This document shows, piece after piece, positions 14,740-22,206 of a DNA stretch of 41,093 nucleotides (the stretch's first letter is position 1; each line of letters begins with the position of its first letter). The DNA comes from CAYZUC01 sp964481705 (GTDB lineage Bacteria > Bacillota > Clostridia > Lachnospirales > Lachnospiraceae), in NCBI GenBank assembly GCA_964481705.1, contig CAYZUC010000018.1, positions 1-41,093 on the forward strand, read 5' to 3'. A program made the translations under genes and the position numbers. The notes beneath the pieces were generated by a model, which saw only the letters and a program-made list of their open reading frames with translations, searched no databases and had not been told where the DNA came from.

Positions 14740-16722
14740 ATGAAGAATATCTTGGTCATATCAACAGGACTTGTTGTAGATCATGCGAATCGTTTGATAA
14801 CAGGAATACGCAATTGTGCAGCAGAAAAGGGAGCCAACCTGTTTATTTTTACCTGTGCAAGAAAATATGAGAAAAATGTTGAACATGATATGGGAGAATA
14901 CAATATCTACAACCTTGCAGATTATGGACAGTTTGATGGTGCGATACTTTTAAATAGTACCGTAGGATCAGAGGCAGTACTGGAAGAGATAGCAAGCAAG
15001 ATTGAAGATGCAGGTATACCGGCTGTTGGAATCGAACGTGATGATCACAATATGTTTGGATATTACATTGACAACAAGGCTGCGATGAGAGAGATTGTAG
15101 AACATTTTGTGAATTTCCATGGATATAAACGAATTAACTACATTTCCGGTCCTTTATCAAATGAAGAGGCATGTGATCGTTTAAATGCATATCGTGCGGT
15201 ACTGATTTCTAATAACATCCCGATAGATGTGGAGAGAATTTACTATGATGGTACCTTTTTAAAAGAGAGTGGAGTATTGGCCGTAGAGAAGTTTCTGCAG
15301 TCGGATCTTCCCTTACCACAAGCGATTGTTTGTGCCAATGATCTTATGGCTCTTGGCGCTTATGATGCATTGATTTCACATGGACTGCGTGTTCCTGAGG
15401 ATGTTGCAATCTCAGGTTTTGATGACGATTTTGATACCAAGTATCATATTCCTTCGATTACTTCTGTTGCAAGGGAACAGGAGAAAATGGGCTATATGGC
15501 TTGTGAAAAGCTGTTTGCGGGGATTCGTATCGAGGAAAAGGGACAGCATATCGCGGTTCCCACAAAGGTGAAGTATCGTGAAAGCTGTGGCTGCAGTAAG
15601 GTAGTCGAGGTAGATGATGTTGCATTTCGTAAGCGTCATTATGAGGAACGACGTAACACAGAAAAGATGATGGAAATCATCAAGAATATGTCGATTGACT
15701 TGAATGGCGTTGAGAACCTTGAAGATTTGAAACAGCANNNNNNNNNNNNNNNNNNNNNNNNNNNNNNNNNNNNNNNNNNNNNNNNNNNNNNNNNNNNNNN
15801 GAAGGTCTATCTGAAAAAGGTAGAGTGCAAAGAGATTTATCTGTTTTTGTGTGATGATTTTGCGGATATTAATGATAAAATGGATATTTATCAGGAGGCT
15901 GAAATAGACCACTATTACTTAAGATATGGGTATGGAGATCATTCTTACTTATTTTTGGGCTATTGTGATCAGAAGTTTGTGGAGGATGTTCCATATGATC
16001 TTCATGGATTTATAGAGGAGTTCAAGAAGTCTGACAAGAAGGGGATTACTTACACCATATCACCGATTCACTTTCGAGACAGAAGCTATGGATATTGCCT
16101 GATTGGTGATAGCGAATTCCCATTCCGAAATCCTTTGTTTTATACATGGTTACTTACGATTGGTAATACCATAGAGACCATTCGTAAGCAGACCTTGATG
16201 AAGGAAATGATAAAAAAGCTGGATTCTGTATGGAGCTTTGATTCTCTCACAGAAATCTACAATCGTTCGGGCTTTCAAAAGTATGGAACGAAGGTGTGGG
16301 AGGATGGAATGTATAACCGCAAGTCAGGGGTGATGATGGCTTTCATGGATCTGGATGGACTTAAGAGTGTAAATGACACCTATGGGCATGAGGAGGGCGA
16401 TTCCTTTATCCGTTCCTTTGCATCGATTATACGTGAACAGGTTCATCATGGAGAAGCTGCGATGCGTTATGGCGGTGATGAATTTGTTATAATATCACCC
16501 AATGGAAATGATATTTTTGCTGGTCAGTACGTTGAGGAATTAAAGAAAAAAATCGAGATCTTTAATCAGAAGAATGAAATCCCTTATCGATTGGATGCCA
16601 GTATTGGATATTATATTGTTTCACCCGGAGACAGCATTACATTAGATGAAGCAATTGAAAAGGCTGACGTAATGATGTATGAGAATAAGAAGAAGAAAAA
16701 AAGAAGTCTCAAGAGTAAATGA
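14740..16722 (+). CDS. LacI-type periplasmic-binding-like sensor fused to GGDEF (diguanylate cyclase), with assembly gap
   Basis: The protein is about 660 aa and soluble. Residues 1-280 resemble the ligand-binding half of LacI/GalR repressors (NILVISTGLV, FDGAILLN, YKRINYISGPLS, AIVCANDLMALGAYDAL, VAISGFDDD) but the helix-turn-helix is missing, so the domain senses a ligand rather than binding DNA. A helical linker (295-330), a gap, and a middle domain of about 140 residues follow. The GGDEF domain (about 498-650) has GGDEF intact at 578-582 and MDLDGLKSVND upstream. The inhibitory I-site RxxD is replaced by HHGE, so product feedback at that site is unlikely. GGAGG is 13 bases upstream of the start. 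The stop overlaps the start of rsmH (ATGA). The ligand, perhaps a sugar, is unknown. Confidence 0.9.
   Translation: MKNILVISTGLVVDHANRLITGIRNCAAEKGANLFIFTCARKYEKNVEHDMGEYNIYNLADYGQFDGAILLNSTVGSEAVLEEIASKIEDAGIPAVGIERDDHNMFGYYIDNKAAMREIVEHFVNFHGYKRINYISGPLSNEEACDRLNAYRAVLISNNIPIDVERIYYDGTFLKESGVLAVEKFLQSDLPLPQAIVCANDLMALGAYDALISHGLRVPEDVAISGFDDDFDTKYHIPSITSVAREQEKMGYMACEKLFAGIRIEEKGQHIAVPTKVKYRESCGCSKVVEVDDVAFRKRHYEERRNTEKMMEIIKNMSIDLNGVENLEDLKQXXXXXXXXXXXXXXXXXXXXXXKVYLKKVECKEIYLFLCDDFADINDKMDIYQEAEIDHYYLRYGYGDHSYLFLGYCDQKFVEDVPYDLHGFIEEFKKSDKKGITYTISPIHFRDRSYGYCLIGDSEFPFRNPLFYTWLLTIGNTIETIRKQTLMKEMIKKLDSVWSFDSLTEIYNRSGFQKYGTKVWEDGMYNRKSGVMMAFMDLDGLKSVNDTYGHEEGDSFIRSFASIIREQVHHGEAAMRYGGDEFVIISPNGNDIFAGQYVEELKKKIEIFNQKNEIPYRLDASIGYYIVSPGDSITLDEAIEKADVMMYENKKKKKRSLKSK
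15738..15800. other. Assembly gap (63 N)
   Basis: There are 63 unknown bases inside the LacI-type/GGDEF gene. The frame happens to continue across the gap, but the true length of missing sequence is not known, so the protein length of about 660 aa is provisional. Confidence 1.
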
Positions 16723-17795
16723 GTTCCGGTACATTGAGTGGAAAGAGGATTGGTTTGGAAGAAACACATAAAAGAAGAAAACGATATTCGGGGACACATC
16801 CCAAACATTTTGATGAAAAGTATAAGGAGCATAACCCTGATAAGTATACGGAGACAATTAAAAAAGTAATACAAAAGGGGAGTACTCCGGCAGGCATGCA
16901 TATTTCCATCTGTGTCAATGAGATACTGGATTTCCTGCAGATTCATACCGGACAGATTGGTATTGACTGCACGCTGGGATATGGAGGCCATACAAGCGCG
17001 ATGCTTGGCAAGCTGGAGGGTAGAGGTCATATCTATGGTCTGGATGTGGATCCAATAGAAATCGAAAAGACAAGAAAGAGGTTATTGGATAAGGGGTATG
17101 GTCCTGAGATTTTAACGATTCGACAAATGAATTTTGCAAATATAGCAAAAATCGGAGCAGAAGTTGGAGGCTTCGATTTTGCTTTGGCGGACCTTGGTGT
17201 ATCCTCCATGCAGATTGATAATCCTGAGAGAGGATTTTCTTATAAGAGAGAAGGACCTTTGGATCTGCGATTGGATCCGTCAAACGGAATATCAGCGGCA
17301 GAGAGAATGAGAGATATTACAGAAGAAGAGCTGACAGGGATGTTGATAGAAAACTCAGATGAGCCATATGCAGCAGAGATTGCATCCACTTTTATTCGAA
17401 AGAGAAAAAGAGGATTCCGTCTTGAGAAGACGACAGAATTAGAGGAAGTAATTGAGGAGGCATTGGATTTTGTAGATGCGTCAGAACGAAAAGAAGCAAT
17501 TAAAAAATCCTGTCAGCGGACTTTTCAAGCACTTAGGATTGACGTGAACAATGAGTTTGAGGTATTATATAACTTTCTGGAGGATTTACCGAGTGCACTG
17601 AAAAGTGGAGGACGAGTTGCAATCCTTACTTTTCATTCAGGTGAGGATCGCCTTGTAAAGAGAGCTTTTAAAGAAGGTTTGCAAAATGGTGTATATCGGG
17701 AGATTTCAAAACAGGTCATTCGTCCATCTGCAGCAGAATGCGCGGAGAATAGTAGAGCGCGTTCTACTAAGATGCGATGGGCGATTAAAGCATAA
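16719..17795 (+). CDS. rsmH: 16S rRNA (cytosine-1402-N4)-methyltransferase, long form
   Basis: RsmH uses S-adenosylmethionine to methylate N4 of C1402 in the 16S rRNA decoding centre. Residues 61-358 match the family: HISICVNEIL at the usual start, SAM loop TLGYGGH (85-91), DLGVSSMQIDNPERGFSY, and the C-terminal ILTFHSGEDRLVKR with MRWAIKA at the end. The protein is 358 aa, about 45 longer than the usual 310-315, because of a basic N-terminal extension (KRRKRYSGTHPKHFDEKY at 18-35). It is not in a division/cell-wall cluster; it is coupled to the GGDEF gene by ATGA and followed 27 bases later by argC. This may be a second, lineage-specific copy; the rest of the genome is not visible. Confidence 0.9.
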   Translation: MSSGTLSGKRIGLEETHKRRKRYSGTHPKHFDEKYKEHNPDKYTETIKKVIQKGSTPAGMHISICVNEILDFLQIHTGQIGIDCTLGYGGHTSAMLGKLEGRGHIYGLDVDPIEIEKTRKRLLDKGYGPEILTIRQMNFANIAKIGAEVGGFDFALADLGVSSMQIDNPERGFSYKREGPLDLRLDPSNGISAAERMRDITEEELTGMLIENSDEPYAAEIASTFIRKRKRGFRLEKTTELEEVIEEALDFVDASERKEAIKKSCQRTFQALRIDVNNEFEVLYNFLEDLPSALKSGGRVAILTFHSGEDRLVKRAFKEGLQNGVYREISKQVIRPSAAECAENSRARSTKMRWAIKA

Positions 17796-17822
17796 TACAA
17801 ATGCACAAGAACGGAGGATGAA

Positions 17823-18770
17823 ATGAAAAAGAAAATATTTATCGATGGAAGTGAGGGCACGACGGGGTTACGTATTTTTGAACGTTTTGAGAATCGTGAT
17901 GATGTTGAGTTGATGAAAATAGCGCCAGAGCTTCGTAAGGATGTAAATGAGAGAAAGCGGCTGATCAATGAATCGGATTATACCTTTCTGTGTCTTCCCG
18001 ATGCAGCTGCAATCGAATCGGTCAGCCTGGTGGAAAACGACCACGTAAGAATTTTGGATACATCCACAGCACACAGGACATCCGAGGGATGGGCATATGG
18101 ATTTGCAGAGTTGTCTGCAGAGCATCGTGATAAGATTCGAAATGGTAATCGGGTAGCAGTTCCAGGCTGCCATGCTACCGGCTTTGTTTCTTTGGTTTAT
18201 CCCATGATTGCAGGAGGAATCCTTTCGAAGGATTACCCAATCAGTGCTTTTTCCTTGACTGGCTATAGTGGTGGTGGAAAGAAGCGTATTGCTGAGTATC
18301 AGTCAGAGAACCGTGATAAACTATTTGATGCACCACGTGAATATGCGCTTAGTCAGGAGCACAAGCATATTAAAGAGATGAAGATTATCTCTGGCCTGGA
18401 CAAGCTGCCCTTATTCTCACCGGTTATTGCAGATTACTATAGTGGAATGGTAGTATCTGTTCCACTTTATACGGATATGCTGAATGGAAAGCCCACCCCG
18501 GAGAAAATCCATAAATTCTTTACAGAATACTATAAGGGTCAACCATTTATCCGTGTAAATCCTTTTGGAGCTGAGGCGGAAGAGGGTGGATATATGAGTG
18601 GTATTGCATGTTCCGGTTGGGATGGACTGGAAGTATTTATCACTGGAAACGAAGACAGGGTAGTACTGTCCTCTCGCTTCGATAATCTTGGAAAGGGTGC
18701 ATCCGGCGCAGCAATTCAATGTCTGAACATCATGATGGGCTGTGAAGAGGACAAAGGATTAAATCTATAA
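17823..18770 (+). CDS. argC: N-acetyl-gamma-glutamyl-phosphate reductase, short (type 2) form
   Basis: ArgC reduces N-acetyl-glutamyl phosphate to the semialdehyde with NADPH, the third step of ornithine/arginine synthesis. The 315-aa length and sequence fit the short type 2 subfamily. Visible motifs are the NADP loop FIDGSEGTTGLRI at the N-terminus, LDTSTAHR, and the active-site cysteine C116 in AVPGCHATGF. SLTGYSGGGKK is also conserved. No other arginine gene is adjacent, so its pathway partners must lie elsewhere. AGAACGGAGGATGAA places the start at 17823. The stop TAA shares one base with the next ATG, linking it to the SulP transporter. Confidence 0.94.
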   Translation: MKKKIFIDGSEGTTGLRIFERFENRDDVELMKIAPELRKDVNERKRLINESDYTFLCLPDAAAIESVSLVENDHVRILDTSTAHRTSEGWAYGFAELSAEHRDKIRNGNRVAVPGCHATGFVSLVYPMIAGGILSKDYPISAFSLTGYSGGGKKRIAEYQSENRDKLFDAPREYALSQEHKHIKEMKIISGLDKLPLFSPVIADYYSGMVVSVPLYTDMLNGKPTPEKIHKFFTEYYKGQPFIRVNPFGAEAEEGGYMSGIACSGWDGLEVFITGNEDRVVLSSRFDNLGKGASGAAIQCLNIMMGCEEDKGLNL

Positions 18771-20404
18771 TGGAAAAACTGAAGCCAAAGTTGTTCTCCG
18801 TCATGAAGACGTACACGAAGGAACAGCTTGTAAAAGATATTATAGCAGGTATTATTGTAGCAATTATCGCGCTGCCATTATCAATAGCACTTGCACTAGC
18901 TTCCGGAGTAACACCGGAGAAGGGTCTTTATACTGCAATTATTGCGGGTTTTGTGATTTCCTTTCTAGGGGGAAGTCGTGTACAGATTGCAGGACCTACG
19001 GCAGCCTTTGCAACGATTGTCGCTGGGATTGTTGCAAAGAATGGGTTTGATGGACTCGTAATTGCAACGATACTGGCCGGTATTATTTTAATTGGTATGG
19101 GATTTCTGAGGATGGGTACGCTCATCAAGTATATTCCCTATACGATTACGACTGGTTTTACTGCTGGAATAGCAGTCACCATTTTTATTGGACAGATAAA
19201 GGATTTTCTTGGACTTACATTTGAGAATAGTCCGGTTGAGACACTGGAAAAGGTGAAGGAAATCGGTTCCTGTTTTGGCAGCCTGAACATTCAGGCTTTG
19301 ATAGTAGGAGCGATATCTCTTGCCATTCTAATTATCTGGCCTTACATAAGTAAGAAGATTCCTGGTTCCTTGATTGCAGTTATTGCAGGAGCCGCTATTG
19401 TTAAGCTTGGTTCTTTACAGGTCAATACAATCGGAAGTCTGTATGAGATATCCAACAAGCTTCCGGCATTTCATATTCCGCAGGTAACGTTTGCTACCGT
19501 TCAAAATGTCATACCAGATGCATTTACCATTGCAATTCTTGCAGGAATTGAATCGCTTTTATCCTGTGTGGTAGCAGATGGAATGATTAACAGTAAGCAT
19601 AGATCTAATATGGAGCTGATTGCACAGGGAGCAGGTAACATTGCCTCAGGTCTATTTGGAGGAATCCCGGCGACAGGAGCTATTGCCAGAACTGCTGCGA
19701 ATATTAAGAATGGTGGAAGAACTCCCATATCGGGTATGGTGCATGCAGTTACGTTAGCCTTGATTTTGGTAGTGTTAATGCCATATGCAGCGTTGATTCC
19801 CATGCCAACCATAGCAGCAATCCTGTTTATGGTAGCGTATAATATGAGCTCTTGGAGAGAGTTTGTCTCCCTGGTAAAAACGTCACCCAAAAGTGATATT
19901 GCTGTATTGGTAGTTACCTTCATCTTTACGGTTGTGTTTGATCTTGTCGTTGCTATTGAAATTGGTATGGTTATGGCGGCTTTCCTGTTCATGAAGCGAA
20001 TGAGCGATGTTACGGATGTAGAGGGCTGGAAGTATATCGATGAGGAGGACGATCCGGATAGCATAGCTTTGCGTGTGGTACCGAAGAATACCATGGTCTA
20101 TGAAATGATGGGACCTATGTTTTTTGGCGCCGCAGATAAAATCATGAACATATCCGCAAAGTCAGGGATTAACTGTATTATTTTGAGAATGCGCAGCGTT
20201 CCAGCATTGGATGCAACTGCTATGCATAATCTGATGATACTTCGCGGAAAATGTGAGAAGAAGAAGATTACGCTTGTTTTATCTCATGTGAATGAACAAC
20301 CCATGTCGATTATGGTCAAGTCCGGATTTGACGAAATGGTTGGAAAGGATAATTTCTGTGCTCATATTGATGATGCATTAAAGCGTGCAGAATCCTTGGC
20401 ATAA
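18770..20404 (+). CDS. SulP-family anion transporter with STAS domain
   Basis: The protein has 544 aa. Ten or more hydrophobic segments (about 25-410) carry SulP landmarks: ALPLSIALALASGVTPEKGLY near the N-terminus, GGSRVQIAGPTAAFATIV, and GGIPATGAIARTAAN in the transport core. A cytoplasmic STAS domain follows (about 440-540) with ILRMRSVPALDATAMHNL. SulP proteins move sulfate, bicarbonate, dicarboxylates or other anions; the substrate cannot be read here. The start overlaps the argC stop by one base, so it belongs to the GGDEF-rsmH-argC unit. No clear terminator follows before the cold-shock promoter at 20446. Confidence 0.93.
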   Translation: MEKLKPKLFSVMKTYTKEQLVKDIIAGIIVAIIALPLSIALALASGVTPEKGLYTAIIAGFVISFLGGSRVQIAGPTAAFATIVAGIVAKNGFDGLVIATILAGIILIGMGFLRMGTLIKYIPYTITTGFTAGIAVTIFIGQIKDFLGLTFENSPVETLEKVKEIGSCFGSLNIQALIVGAISLAILIIWPYISKKIPGSLIAVIAGAAIVKLGSLQVNTIGSLYEISNKLPAFHIPQVTFATVQNVIPDAFTIAILAGIESLLSCVVADGMINSKHRSNMELIAQGAGNIASGLFGGIPATGAIARTAANIKNGGRTPISGMVHAVTLALILVVLMPYAALIPMPTIAAILFMVAYNMSSWREFVSLVKTSPKSDIAVLVVTFIFTVVFDLVVAIEIGMVMAAFLFMKRMSDVTDVEGWKYIDEEDDPDSIALRVVPKNTMVYEMMGPMFFGAADKIMNISAKSGINCIILRMRSVPALDATAMHNLMILRGKCEKKKITLVLSHVNEQPMSIMVKSGFDEMVGKDNFCAHIDDALKRAESLA

Positions 20405-20445
20405 AATATTACATCAGAAAATGATTAGAAAAATGTGAAAAAGTG

Positions 20446-20474
20446 TTGACATAATTATTCCAGTGTGATATTGT
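20446..20474 (+). promoter_or_regulatory. Promoter of the cold-shock gene
   Basis: Perfect TTGACA (20446-20451), 17-base spacer and an extended -10 TGA-TATTGT (TATTGT at 20469-20474). Transcription would begin near 20481, giving a leader of about 120 nt. Confidence 0.75.
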
Positions 20475-20480
20475 TCAAGA

Positions 20481-20602
20481 GTAATCAATTTGAATTCTAA
20501 AGTCGGCCTGCGGTGTAAGTCTTTCTTTTCTTGATTTACATTGATGTCGGCTTTTTTATATGTAGAATCGATTGATACAAATAAAAAATGGAGGTACGTG
20601 TT
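20481..20602 (+). promoter_or_regulatory. Structured 5' leader of the cold-shock gene
   Basis: The leader of about 120 nt contains an imperfect hairpin (20513-20521 with 20533-20541, 9 bp including two G-U pairs), followed by GTCGGC and T6 at 20552-20557. GTCGGC also occurs at 20502-20507 as a direct copy. Long leaders that refold with temperature are usual for cspA-type genes; whether this one is a thermosensor or contains a terminator-like attenuator is inference. Confidence 0.45.
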
Positions 20603-20815
20603 ATGAATACAGGTACAGTAAAATGGTTTAACTCACAGAAGGGATACGGCTTTATCACAGATGAAGCTACAGGAGAAGATGTATTCGTACATTTCTCAGC
20701 AATCATGTCAGACGGATTCAAGACTCTTGAAGATGGCCAGAAGGTTACTTTTGAGACAGAGCAGGATCCTAAGGACAGCAAGAAGCTGAAAGCAGTTAAC
20801 GTTTGCAACGCATAG
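20603..20815 (+). CDS. Cold-shock protein, CspA family
   Basis: This is a 70-aa single cold-shock domain (OB fold) that binds single-stranded RNA/DNA and acts as an RNA chaperone. The RNP1-like KGYGFI and RNP2-like VFVHFSAI motifs are present, preceded by GTVKWFNSQ. The start is ATG 20603, 8 bases after GGAGG (20590-20594); the in-frame ATG at 20588 overlaps that ribosome binding site and is rejected. Codon use is stronger and more biased than in neighbours (many preferred codons), as expected for a highly expressed gene. It has its own promoter and terminator. Confidence 0.96.
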   Translation: MNTGTVKWFNSQKGYGFITDEATGEDVFVHFSAIMSDGFKTLEDGQKVTFETEQDPKDSKKLKAVNVCNA

Positions 20816-20915
20816 TTAACACGAATAAACAAAGTTTCAGACGAAGTAAATTATTCTAGTGTTAGTTGTTGATCGACCCATTTGAATATTTGTATCAGTT
20901 ATGAACGGTTGTTTA

Positions 20916-20953
20916 CAGGGTAGTAAGGAAGATTCCTTTGCTACCCTGATTTT
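20916..20953 (+). terminator. Rho-independent terminator after the cold-shock gene
   Basis: CAGGGTAG (20916-20923) pairs with CTACCCTG (20941-20948), and inside it AAGGAA pairs with TTCCTT after a 1x2 internal loop; ATTTTTG follows. It separates the cold-shock transcript from the promoter at 20978. Confidence 0.88.
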
Positions 20954-20977
20954 TGTTATATAGATAATTTCTTTCGG

Positions 20978-21006
20978 TTGAAGAATCGTTCCACATTAGT
21001 TATAAT
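20978..21006 (+). promoter_or_regulatory. Sigma-A-like promoter in front of the giant inverted repeat
   Basis: TTGAAG (20978-20983), exactly 17 bases, then a perfect TATAAT (21001-21006). Transcription would begin around 21013, five bases before the first base of the left arm of the 514-nt inverted repeat. Confidence 0.68.
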
Positions 21007-21216
21007 AAAAGTAGTAGTTGTATATTTCTACCTTGTGCATTTGACCGGGCAGCGTCCGGCAGTCTCTTTCCACAAAGATATCGGAATCACGAGTTTTTTG
21101 ACTGCCCACTTTGCTCGCTCGATTATTTATATCCGTAGCAGGTTCGACAGACAAGGCACTTGTGTATGCCTATCTCACACATGAATGAACTGCTTCGTCG
21201 CCCTACTTATGGGGCA

Positions 21217-21230
21217 GTGTGCGATAGGTC
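21217..21230 (+). repeat. Direct repeat GTGTGCGATAGGTC, copy 1
   Basis: The same 14 bases recur at 21363-21376, and an imperfect inverted version lies at 21164-21180 (complement of GTGTGAGATAGG). All are inside the 514-nt hairpin. Confidence 0.8.
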
Positions 21231-21362
21231 AGGCTTCGGGCAAACTGTCTGAGCTCACAGTCTTTCGTTACCAGTAAAGTTGAAGCGAGTTATTGCCCGA
21301 AGTCTGTTAATCATAATCGCTAAGCGGCCCCATTAGTAGGGCAGAAGCCAAGTTCTCTGAAT

Positions 21363-21382
21363 GTGTGCGATAGGTCGCACAC
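21363..21382 (+). repeat. Direct repeat copy 2 forming a perfect 8-bp hairpin
   Basis: GTGTGCGA (21363-21370) and TCGCACAC (21375-21382) pair perfectly around TAGG; the first 14 bases duplicate 21217-21230. It could form a side hairpin competing with the long helix. Confidence 0.8.
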
Positions 21383-21564
21383 AGGTGCTTGTCAGTCGAA
21401 GCCGGCTACGGACACAAACCCCGAGCAAAGCTTGGGCAGTCTATAAAACTCAAGTGATTCTACTATCTAATTTTTGTGGAAAGAGACCGCCGGTCGCTGC
21501 CCGGTCAGATGCACAAGGTAGAAATGTACAAACAGATGAAGTTATTCTAAGGGGAGGGATGCCT

Positions 21565-22191
21565 ATGACAGAGCAATGGAGACGTGAGATTTGTGAGTTT
21601 GGAAGGAAAATGTATGCCAGGAATATGGTAGCTGCAAATGATGGTAATATTTCGATCCGGTTACCCAATCATCAGATACTATGTACACCTACGAGAATTT
21701 CAAAAGGCGATTTGACACCAGAGATGATGTGTGTGCTGGATGAAGAGGGCAATGTAATTGAATCAAATGGCTATCTGCCATCATCAGAGGTAAAGATGCA
21801 TATCCTGGTGTATCGTGAACGTCCGGATGTGCGTGCAGTGCTTCACTCGCATCCTGTGTATTCGACCTGCTTTGCGGTAGCAAGACAACCTCTGGATGCG
21901 CCGATTACAGCAGAAGCAGTTATGTTTCTGGGTAAGGTACCGGTTGCTCCCTTTGCGGCACCGTCGACGGATGAAGTACCTGAGAGTATTAAAGGATATG
22001 TAAAGGATTATAATGCAATTCTATTGGCGAATCATGGTGTGTTGACCTATGATAAGACACTTGCACTTGCTTACTATAAAATGGAGTCGGTTGAGTTTTA
22101 TGCAGAGCTGATGTATCGGAGCGGCTATTTGAAACCGGCAGTAGAATTATCCAGACAGGAGATAGCAAAAATAACAGCATTAGTCAAGTAA
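21565..22191 (+). CDS. Class II aldolase / adducin family protein (FucA-like)
   Basis: This 208-aa zinc-dependent aldolase is of the L-fuculose-phosphate aldolase / L-ribulose-5-phosphate epimerase family. The FucA catalytic set is aligned with a constant offset of two: E75 in SSEVKMH, zinc ligands H94 and H96 in VLHSHPVYS, and H157 in LANHGVL. GNISIR near residue 28 is also a family landmark. GGGGAGGG (21551-21558) directly touches ATG 21559, so ATG 21565, 6 bases downstream, is the better start; the frame is open further upstream but there it runs through the giant inverted repeat. It is followed 15 bases later by an Hpt gene. The exact sugar-phosphate substrate is unknown. Confidence 0.9.
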   Translation: MTEQWRREICEFGRKMYARNMVAANDGNISIRLPNHQILCTPTRISKGDLTPEMMCVLDEEGNVIESNGYLPSSEVKMHILVYRERPDVRAVLHSHPVYSTCFAVARQPLDAPITAEAVMFLGKVPVAPFAAPSTDEVPESIKGYVKDYNAILLANHGVLTYDKTLALAYYKMESVEFYAELMYRSGYLKPAVELSRQEIAKITALVK

Positions 22192-22206
22192 TTTGAGGAG
22201 AACATC

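Larger units (their letters stand above)
21018..21531 (+). ncRNA. 514-nt nested hairpin element, putative structured RNA or long leader
   Basis: The whole interval folds on itself. Outer helix 21018-21076 pairs with 21473-21531: 59 positions without a gap, 55 Watson-Crick, two G-U and two mismatches. Further in, and in order, are 21084-21090/21454-21460, 21091-21097/21445-21451, 21100-21108/21433-21441, 21109-21117/21422-21430, 21132-21139/21405-21412, 21141-21148/21395-21403, 21150-21155/21388-21393, 21200-21215/21327-21342 (15 of 16) and 21234-21243/21293-21302 (10 of 10). A small hairpin caps the tip (21244-21261). A promoter ends 12 bases upstream and the aldolase ribosome binding site begins 20 bases downstream. 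I recognise no protein in it and no known RNA family. A decayed MITE-like element is the main alternative. Confidence 0.6.

Noticed and set aside
20978..21184. Open frame of 68 codons across the left arm of the inverted repeat
   Set aside because: It begins in the predicted promoter, has no ribosome binding site and no protein-like pattern; the DNA is better explained by the paired structure.
21361..21564. N-terminal extension of the class II aldolase from ATG 21361
   Set aside because: The added residues are encoded by the right arm of the giant inverted repeat, do not resemble the aldolase family, and a strong ribosome binding site points to ATG 21565.
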